Below are positions 4,986-10,678 of a stretch of DNA of 10,678 bases, in pieces; the first letter of the stretch is position 1; the number at the start of each line of letters is the position of its first letter. The DNA comes from Actinomycetota bacterium (GTDB lineage Bacteria; Actinomycetota; Acidimicrobiia; Acidimicrobiales; Poriferisodalaceae): contig JAADHX010000135.1 in the NCBI GenBank assembly GCA_013151655.1, forward strand, positions 1-10,678, in the 5' to 3' direction. Made by a program: the position numbers and the translations under genes. The notes under the pieces are model-generated. The model was not told the origin of the DNA, did no database searches, and was given only the letters and a program-made list of their open reading frames with translations.

Positions 4986-7136
4986 GTGAGCACAGCCAAG
5001 GCGGACAGCGCTGCCGGGAAAAACCCACGGCGCATCCGCAAGGTGCGATTCTCGATGGCTACGCGGCTCGCCGCGTCGGTCGTGGTTGTGAGCTTCTCAG
5101 CCCTGGTCCTGGCCACGATCGTCGGGCTGAACGCCGGCCGATCACTCGGCGAAGACATCTATGAAGATCGCCTGATCTCGCTGGAATCGTCGGGAGCGTT
5201 CGATGTCGCCGCACAGTTGCGATCTACTACAAACATCGCAACCGCGCTCGCCGCCAGCCCGCAGGCAGTCGTCGCGCTCGACGAGTTCAAGAGCGCGTTA
5301 GGCGAACTCGACGGTGAACTCCCCGAGCCGGTCGACCTCGATGCCCTGATCGAGTCGTACCAGGAGCAGTACATCACGCCGCTCGAAGATGCCGGGCGCA
5401 CAGCCCAGATCCGGAGCATCGTCTCCGAGGATGCAACTGCGACGTATTTGCAATACCAGTACGCGATCGACCTTGGCGTCATAAAACAGCCTTCTTTCCT
5501 TGACGATGCTGGCGATGGCAGCCAGTGGAGTGAGGTTCACAAAACCGTTCACCCTGTGTATCGAGGGGTAGTTGACCAACTTGAGCTGCTCGACCTTTAT
5601 CTCATCGAGCCAACCAGCGGGCGTATTGTCTACTCAGTCAGCAAGAGGCCAGATCTGGGTACAGCGCTAAACCTGGGCCCGTTCAGTGGCTCCGTTCTAG
5701 CCAACACCGTCGACCGCGTTATCAACAACCCCCAGGACGGCACCGTCATCAGCGACTTGTCGTTCTACAACGCCGTTCCTCAAACTCCGGTCGGAGTCGT
5801 GGCCAGCCCAGTCATGGACGGCGACCGTCTCGTTGGTGTGCTGGCGCTGATGTACGACGGTCTGGTGTTTACCGACATCCTGACCGCGGACGGCAACTGG
5901 GAACAGGCTGGCTTTCCCGAGACGGGCGATACCTATCTGGTCGGCGCTGACGCCACCACTCGTAGCGATCCGCGGCCCTTCATAGAGGACGAACAGCTTT
6001 ATCTCGGCGAGTCCCAAGAGTTCGGTATCCTGTCCGACTCCGAGCGGGCCACAATCGAGGCAGTCGGCACGACAGTTTTGACCCAGCCTGTGGTCGACTC
6101 GACATTCACGGCGGCCGAGGAAGGCAGCTCGAGCATCTCCACGCGTGTGTCGCTAACTGGGAAACCTGTCTACGGCCTCGTCGATCAGGTGCCGATTGAA
6201 GGTGTCACTTGGTACGTCGTTTCCGAGGTCGGTACTGCGGCTGCCGAGAGCGGCCTCGACGACTTCCAGAACATCCTGGTGGTCGGAGCTTCCATCTTCA
6301 TCGTCGCTATCGCGTTCTTTGCCGTGACATGGGCGAACACCATGATGCGCCCGGTTCGCGCGATCAGCGAGCGGCTCGGATCAAACAACGAAGAGCGAGG
6401 CGAATTCGATGTCGCCGAGAAAAGTCCGATCGAGCTTCAGAACCTCGCGTCGAGTTTCGAGTCGATGTCTGAGACCCTCGACCGTCAACAAGTCAATCTG
6501 GCACTCGCCAGAGAAAGCCGGTTGCAGGTGATGCGGCGGATGCTTCCCTCTGCGGTGGCCGAGCGCATTGCGGCCGGCGACCTCCAAACACTCGACGAGG
6601 TCGCACAGGCCTCGGTAGCGGTACTCGTAGTGCTCGGCCTCAACGATCTTGTGCGCGCCGATAGCAGCGATCGTGACTTGATCGACCAGATGCATTCCGA
6701 ACTCGATGAACTCGCCGAGCAACACGGTCTCGACCGAATCAAGGTTGTGGGCGATGCCTACTTCGCGGCGTGCGGCCACGACCGGCCCTACATCGACCAT
6801 GCGCCCCGAGCTATCGCGTTCGCCGCCGATGCACACCATGTGCTTCGTGATCTGAGTGCTGAATCTCACGTAGATCTCGATGTCGCTGTCGGTATCGACA
6901 CGGGTCCGGTTACCGTCGGAATGACCGGCGGCGCCCGGCTCATGTACGACGTTTGGGGCCCACCAGTATCGGTTGCGCACAACTTGGCGCGAAGAGCCGC
7001 TCGCGGCGAAGTGTTGATGACATCTCAGACAAGAGACCTGCTTCCGAAAGATGTTGCGACGACCCTCGTTTCAGGTTCGGGCAGCGACGCAGAACTGTGG
7101 AGCGTGTCTAGTGCAACGGTTGAAGGGGTGTTGTGA
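4986..7136 (+). CDS. Membrane receptor with HAMP and degenerate class III adenylate/guanylate cyclase domain
   Basis: This 716-aa protein starts at GTG 4986 (leaderless architecture). The basic N-terminus is followed by TM1 (about 28-49), a large extracytoplasmic sensor (50-428) resembling a Cache-type ligand domain (DDAGDGSQWSEV; SGRIVYSVSKRPDLGTALNLGPF), TM2 (about 430-451), HAMP (about 452-503) and a linker helix MRRMLPSAVAERIAAGD like the cyclase-transducer element. A cyclase homology domain covers about 543-708. It retains GLDRIKVVGDAY (Lys586, second metal Asp590) and VAVGIDTGPVTVG. Leu550 appears to replace the first metal-binding Asp (VAVLVVLGLND versus a consensus like VTVLFADIRGF). 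WGPPVSVAHNL replaces WGDTVNVAARL, so the substrate Asp is Pro659, the transition-state Asn is Ser662 and the Arg is Asn666. Conventional cyclase activity is therefore unlikely. An ATG at 5055 would cut the basic leader and is less likely. The TGA overlaps the next gene's GTG by 4 bases. Confidence 0.85.
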   Translation: MSTAKADSAAGKNPRRIRKVRFSMATRLAASVVVVSFSALVLATIVGLNAGRSLGEDIYEDRLISLESSGAFDVAAQLRSTTNIATALAASPQAVVALDEFKSALGELDGELPEPVDLDALIESYQEQYITPLEDAGRTAQIRSIVSEDATATYLQYQYAIDLGVIKQPSFLDDAGDGSQWSEVHKTVHPVYRGVVDQLELLDLYLIEPTSGRIVYSVSKRPDLGTALNLGPFSGSVLANTVDRVINNPQDGTVISDLSFYNAVPQTPVGVVASPVMDGDRLVGVLALMYDGLVFTDILTADGNWEQAGFPETGDTYLVGADATTRSDPRPFIEDEQLYLGESQEFGILSDSERATIEAVGTTVLTQPVVDSTFTAAEEGSSSISTRVSLTGKPVYGLVDQVPIEGVTWYVVSEVGTAAAESGLDDFQNILVVGASIFIVAIAFFAVTWANTMMRPVRAISERLGSNNEERGEFDVAEKSPIELQNLASSFESMSETLDRQQVNLALARESRLQVMRRMLPSAVAERIAAGDLQTLDEVAQASVAVLVVLGLNDLVRADSSDRDLIDQMHSELDELAEQHGLDRIKVVGDAYFAACGHDRPYIDHAPRAIAFAADAHHVLRDLSAESHVDLDVAVGIDTGPVTVGMTGGARLMYDVWGPPVSVAHNLARRAARGEVLMTSQTRDLLPKDVATTLVSGSGSDAELWSVSSATVEGVL

Positions 7137-8653
7137 TCGACTCGAGCATTCTGTGGGCAGTCGTCGTTATCGCAGTCGTACCGTTCGCGGTAATCGCGGC
7201 GGCCGAAGTCGACGAACGACTGCGCCAACGCGAGTCGCCGCTGCGAGGCGCCCTCGGAGCGCTTCGCGGATGGGCACTGCCCTTCTTTGCCATCTGGGCG
7301 ATCCTCGTGCCCGTCCTCGGCAGAAACGACACATCGCCGCTCGTCAGAACAGTGGCGTCCGGTCTCGTACTTGCTCTATCAGTCGGAGCGACGAGGGTCC
7401 TCAAGGTCATTATCGACCGAATTCGCAATCGCCCTCAGGTAGACGGCCGAGGGTCAGTACCGCAACTCCTGCTGGCGATGCCGCGTATTGCGGTCATTCT
7501 GGTCACAGCCGCGTTCCTCATTGGTGGTGTGTGGGGTATCAACCTCTCAGCCATTCTGACCACACTCGGCGTCACGTCGCTAGTGGTGTCGTTTGCCCTT
7601 CAAGACACACTGAGCGGGCTCGCTTCAGGTGTACTCCTGCTCAGCGACCAGCCGTTTCAGACTGGCGACTGGATACAGGCTGGCGACACCGAGGGCCTCG
7701 TGCTCGATATCAACTGGCGTACGACGCGCATCCGCACCCGGAACGGCGACATGGTCATTGTTCCAAACAGCGAACTAGCAGGCGCCGCCGTTCTAAACTT
7801 CAGCGCTCCCGAATCGTTGCACCGAATTGTCGTCCCGCTCACCGTTGCCTATGTGAATCCGCCGACCTCGGCCAAGGAAATGCTGCTCGATGCGGCCAGA
7901 AGTACGCCAGGAGTGCTGAGCGACCCACCCCCCAACGTGCGTATCGTCGCGATCGACGACCCGGTGATGGGCTACGTGGTTGATCTGTGGGTCAACGACT
8001 ACGCGATAGTTCCACGAGTCGAGAGCGATTTTGGATCACTCGTCTGGTATCAGTCGCATCGTCACGACGTCCCATTGCCGAGCCCCGCGCAAGACTTGTT
8101 CATCCACGATGCAGCCGCCGAAGCAGAAGCGAGCAAGCCCAAGCCCGGCGACATCCGACGAGGCCTTCAGCGCACCCCCCTGCTGGGCCTACTCAGCGAT
8201 GACGACATCGACCGGATCGTGCCCGAGACTCGCCCACTTCGTTACGCGGTCGGCGAGCTAATGATCGATTCGCAGTCAACACGTCAAGAACTAATGGTCA
8301 TCGTCGAGGGCCAAGCTGTCCTGGAGTTGATCGAACCCGGATTCGACAACGTTGTCATCGGCGAGGTCGGCGGCGGCGAGACCGTCGGGATGCTCGAAGG
8401 CCTCCGCGGTGAAGCGCGCATCTTGGCGTTACGCGCTGAAACCGATTGCGAAGTGCTTGTAATCAGTGCTGCAGCAGCAAGTGATATCGGCAGCCGCAAC
8501 GGCGACCTTGCAGCTGCCTTCAACCGAATGAGCGCCGTGCGCCAGCGACGAGTGCAGCGCGTCGTGACAGCCAGAGCGGCCGGTGAACCCGCGACAAACG
8601 CACTGACAACTGATGAGGCGTTACCAAAGTCAGCGACGGAGTCCTCTCAATGA
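7133..8653 (+). CDS. MscS-family channel with C-terminal cyclic-nucleotide-binding-like domain
   Basis: A 506-aa protein starts at GTG 7133 with AAGGGG at 7123-7128, and its start overlaps the upstream stop. Hydrophobic segments lie at about 5-25, 45-63, 70-92 and 111-132, followed by the pore-lining MscS helix (NLSAILTTLGVTSLVVSFALQDTLSGLASG, 137-166). The beta domain follows (DQPFQTGDWIQAGDTEGLV; IRTRNGDMVIVPNSEL, to about 224), then the alpha/beta cage (about 230-325), a charged linker and a CNBD-like domain at about 345-470. Its phosphate-binding cassette reads VGMLEGLRGEARILALRA: the cassette Arg is present (Arg429), but the Glu that normally binds the ribose (FGE) is Met420. The family includes bacterial MscS-CNBD channels (bCNG type), in which nucleotide binding may gate ion flow. 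As I recall, Mycobacterium tuberculosis pairs a similar channel, Rv2434c, with the cyclase-like Rv2435c, supporting a functional link with the flanking genes. Its stop overlaps the next ATG (ATGA). Confidence 0.9.
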   Translation: MIDSSILWAVVVIAVVPFAVIAAAEVDERLRQRESPLRGALGALRGWALPFFAIWAILVPVLGRNDTSPLVRTVASGLVLALSVGATRVLKVIIDRIRNRPQVDGRGSVPQLLLAMPRIAVILVTAAFLIGGVWGINLSAILTTLGVTSLVVSFALQDTLSGLASGVLLLSDQPFQTGDWIQAGDTEGLVLDINWRTTRIRTRNGDMVIVPNSELAGAAVLNFSAPESLHRIVVPLTVAYVNPPTSAKEMLLDAARSTPGVLSDPPPNVRIVAIDDPVMGYVVDLWVNDYAIVPRVESDFGSLVWYQSHRHDVPLPSPAQDLFIHDAAAEAEASKPKPGDIRRGLQRTPLLGLLSDDDIDRIVPETRPLRYAVGELMIDSQSTRQELMVIVEGQAVLELIEPGFDNVVIGEVGGGETVGMLEGLRGEARILALRAETDCEVLVISAAAASDIGSRNGDLAAAFNRMSAVRQRRVQRVVTARAAGEPATNALTTDEALPKSATESSQ

Positions 8654-10678
8654 GTGCGAAAGAACGAGCACCTCGTCCTCGCCGCCTTCGCCGCCAAATT
8701 GCCGGCACCATGATGATCACCGCGCTCATCGCCGTCGCTCTGTTCGGTGCCTTGAACTATTTTGCCGCGAACCAGTTGCTCCGAAGTGGGACCCACGACC
8801 AGTTGGCCAGCGTGGCACAGGGTCGCGCCCGGACCATCGAAACTGGAACAGAGCGACTACTCGGCGACGTCGCGGCGATCGCGGCAGATCTCGGAGTCAG
8901 CCGAGCTCTCGAGGACTTCATCGAAGCATTCGACGAACTCGAGAATGATCCACTCGACGACAGCCAACTTGCGGAATTGGAAGAATTCTACGAGAACGAA
9001 GTCGTCAGCGCGATCAACGAAGTCGGCCTCGGGCCGGTCACGGTTGGCGAACTCATGCCAGCGACCAATGCTGGGCGTTACGTGCAGTACTACTACACAC
9101 TGGCCGGCCAAGATGGCAACGAACCCCGCCGATGCCGGCGACGGATCGTCCTACAGCGAAGTGAATGCCGCAAATGCCGAGTTCCTCGAAACGCTCGCTG
9201 AAACGACCGGCGGCGGAGACCTACTTCTCATCTCTGCTTCTACCGGGGACGTCGTTTATTCGGCAAACAAGAGAATCGATATCGGAACGAGCTTGCTCGA
9301 CGGCCCATACAGCGAAACGGCTCTGTCATCGGCAATCGCGGACAGACTGCCGCAGGTGCAGGCCGGCGATTCGGTCCTGACCACCTTTGAGATCTACATT
9401 CCCGGCGGAGGCAATCCGGTTCTGTTCGCTACATCGGCTGTGCGAAGCGGAACGGAAGTTGTGGGCGTGCTTGCCGTGCAGGTTCCGGTTGAATCTCTCA
9501 ACGCCATCACTACCGCAGGCGAAAGTTGGGGGGATGTCGGCCTCGGGAGTGGTGAAAGTTACGTTGTTGCCTCAGACCTCTTGCTGCAGAGTGAAAGCAG
9601 ACTGTGGATCGAAGATCCCAACAGGTACCTCGACAAGACTGACGACCCAGAGCTTCGTTCGCTTCTCGAGATCTTCGGGTCGCCAGTCGGGTTACAGACT
9701 GTTGACACCGAGGCGGTGCGTGAAGCGCTCGAGGGTCGGCCGTTCCAAGGTTCGACAAGGAACTACTTGGGTGAAAAAACGTTTACGTCTTCAACACCGA
9801 TCAGCGTTCCGGGTGTCAGGTGGGTCGTTGTGACAGATGTTCCGCTTGGCGATGCCTTGCAGCCGTTGAATGACTACCTATTCAAGATGGCCATCGTCCT
9901 GCTACTGGTACTGCCGAGTTCCGCACTCGTTGGTTTCTGGCTTGCCAAACGCCTCACACGGCCTATCGCTCCAGCGGTGGAAGCCGCTCTCGCCGTGTCC
10001 AACGGCGAGCGTCAGCCCCAACTGCCCGCGCTCGGAAACGACGAGTTCGGAGATCTTGGACGCAGGCTCATCAAGATGGCCAAGGAGTTGGAACGCCAGG
10101 AGACAGCACTGGCTGACGAGTACGAGAACACCCGCCAGCTCATGTTGGCGGTGCTTCCGACGCACCTCGTTACGGCTGATGGTGAGCTGTCAGACACAGC
10201 GGCAACTTCCGATACGGCAACAGTCGTTGCCGTTAGTGTCGACCTCGATCGCGAGTCGCTCGACGCCGACGACAATGAGATCGTCGAGGCATTCGCGTCG
10301 GTCGCCCGTTTCGCGGAGGATCTTGCCGAACAGCACTCACTCGATCGAATTCGCGTCGCTGCTGATCGATTCCTATTCCTCGCTGGTTCTCGGCAAGATT
10401 CAGACGGTTCCGACGACGCGCTGAAATTCGCATCGGCGCTAACACGATCAGTGACTGACTTCGGCGTAACGAACGACATGGCATTTGTTACTCACGTGGG
10501 CCTCTCGACCGGCAAGGTCGCAACCGGGGTTCTTGAGCGTGGGAGCCTCACGTTTGGTGCGTGGGGCGAACCGGTCAGGCGCGCTCTTGCTATCGGGGCA
10601 TTGTCGCAAGATGAAGAGATCTTGGTTGATGCGAGCACCGCTGGTGCTGCCGCGGATTCATGGATCATGGAATCAGCA
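8650..10678 (+). CDS. Second receptor-HAMP-degenerate cyclase, frameshifted and 3'-truncated by window
   Basis: Starts at ATG 8650, with GGAG at 8638-8641, overlapping the channel stop. The first frame runs 159 codons in register (basic N-terminus, TM1 about 18-40, sensor start) and then degenerates to an Arg/Cys-rich stretch ending at TGA 9199-9201. From 9128 frame 2 continues without any stop to the window end (10678), resuming with ADAGDGSSYSEV, the equivalent of DDAGDGSQWSEV in the gene at 4986. Removing one C from the CCCC at 9124-9127 gives 676 continuous residues. These comprise the sensor (GDVVYSANKRIDIGTSLLDGPY), TM2 about 411-434, HAMP about 435-485, the transducer helix (QLMLAVLPTHLV) and a cyclase-like domain from about 523. 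Catalytic positions are more eroded than in the first copy: Ser529 at the first metal Asp, ADRF for GDAY (Asp572 kept), and WGEPVRRALA for WGDTVNVAAR (Arg643 and Ala647 at the Asn and Arg). The long intact second frame argues that any break is recent, erroneous or programmed. Confidence 0.8.
9124..9127 (+). other. Apparent +1 frameshift site (CCCC run) in the second cyclase-like gene
   Basis: Upstream coding is in frame 1 (GAA CCC CGC) and downstream coding is in frame 2 (CCC GCC GAT). Skipping a single C restores Asn-Glu-Pro-Ala-Asp-Ala-Gly-Asp-Gly, which matches the paralogue. The candidate causes are a one-base insertion, a homopolymer sequencing error or +1 ribosomal slippage on CCC-C. 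Confidence 0.65.

Noticed and set aside
6381..6980. 199-codon - strand open frame
   Set aside because: It is antisense to the HAMP/cyclase region of the first receptor gene; no family match and no ribosome binding evidence.
9387..10424. Frame 3 open frames within the second receptor gene (9387-9833 and 9870-10424)
   Set aside because: Frame 2 through this region gives the receptor, TM2, HAMP and cyclase-like sequence matching the paralogue; frame 3 gives Arg/Ser-rich nonsense.

Overview
The window looks like chromosomal DNA of a moderately high-GC actinobacterium. Three things point there: GTG starts, four-base gene overlaps, and two genes whose start codon follows a TANNNT -10 hexamer by only 6-7 bases with no Shine-Dalgarno site (leaderless mRNAs). 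The protein families present (YkuD, YggT, GlsB/YeaQ, PLDc_N-SHOCT, MscS with a cyclic-nucleotide-binding domain, HAMP-cyclase receptors) fit. An acidimicrobial lineage is my guess; no marker gene here settles it. I see no tRNA, rRNA, CRISPR array, insertion sequence or phage gene.

Layout. Positions 1-837 hold the 3' part of a peptidoglycan-binding plus L,D-transpeptidase gene (+), followed by 265 bp with no convincing gene. Next comes a group of small envelope proteins: a YggT-family protein (1103-1576, +), a convergent GlsB/YeaQ-type protein (1593-1901, -) separated from it by a shared hairpin, a 70-aa membrane protein (1963-2175, +), and a PLDc_N-SHOCT protein (2235-2636, +). A formylglycine-generating-enzyme (FGE) homologue (2659-3582, +) probably belongs to the same transcript as the last two. 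A CPA1-type sodium/proton antiporter (3586-4851, -) converges on it with a 3-bp gap.

The right half is one tightly coupled + strand operon. It holds a two-TM receptor with HAMP and a degenerate class III cyclase domain (4986-7136), an MscS-type channel with a C-terminal cyclic-nucleotide-binding-like domain (7133-8653), and a second receptor/HAMP/degenerate-cyclase gene (8650 to beyond 10678). Each junction is a 4-base start/stop overlap. The second receptor gene has an apparent +1 frameshift at a CCCC run (9124-9127).

Interpretation. The operon pairs a channel carrying a nucleotide-sensor-like domain with two membrane receptors whose output domains resemble nucleotide cyclases but lack most catalytic residues. 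The channel's own nucleotide pocket also lacks its usual glutamate. This suggests receptor-controlled channel gating in which canonical cAMP/cGMP production may have been lost or replaced, for example by direct protein contact or another ligand. The divergent antiporter and the small membrane proteins fit a wider theme of envelope and ion/osmotic homeostasis. A separate oddity is that the FGE homologue carries a perfect CXPXR motif, the sequence FGEs modify, at its own N-terminus.
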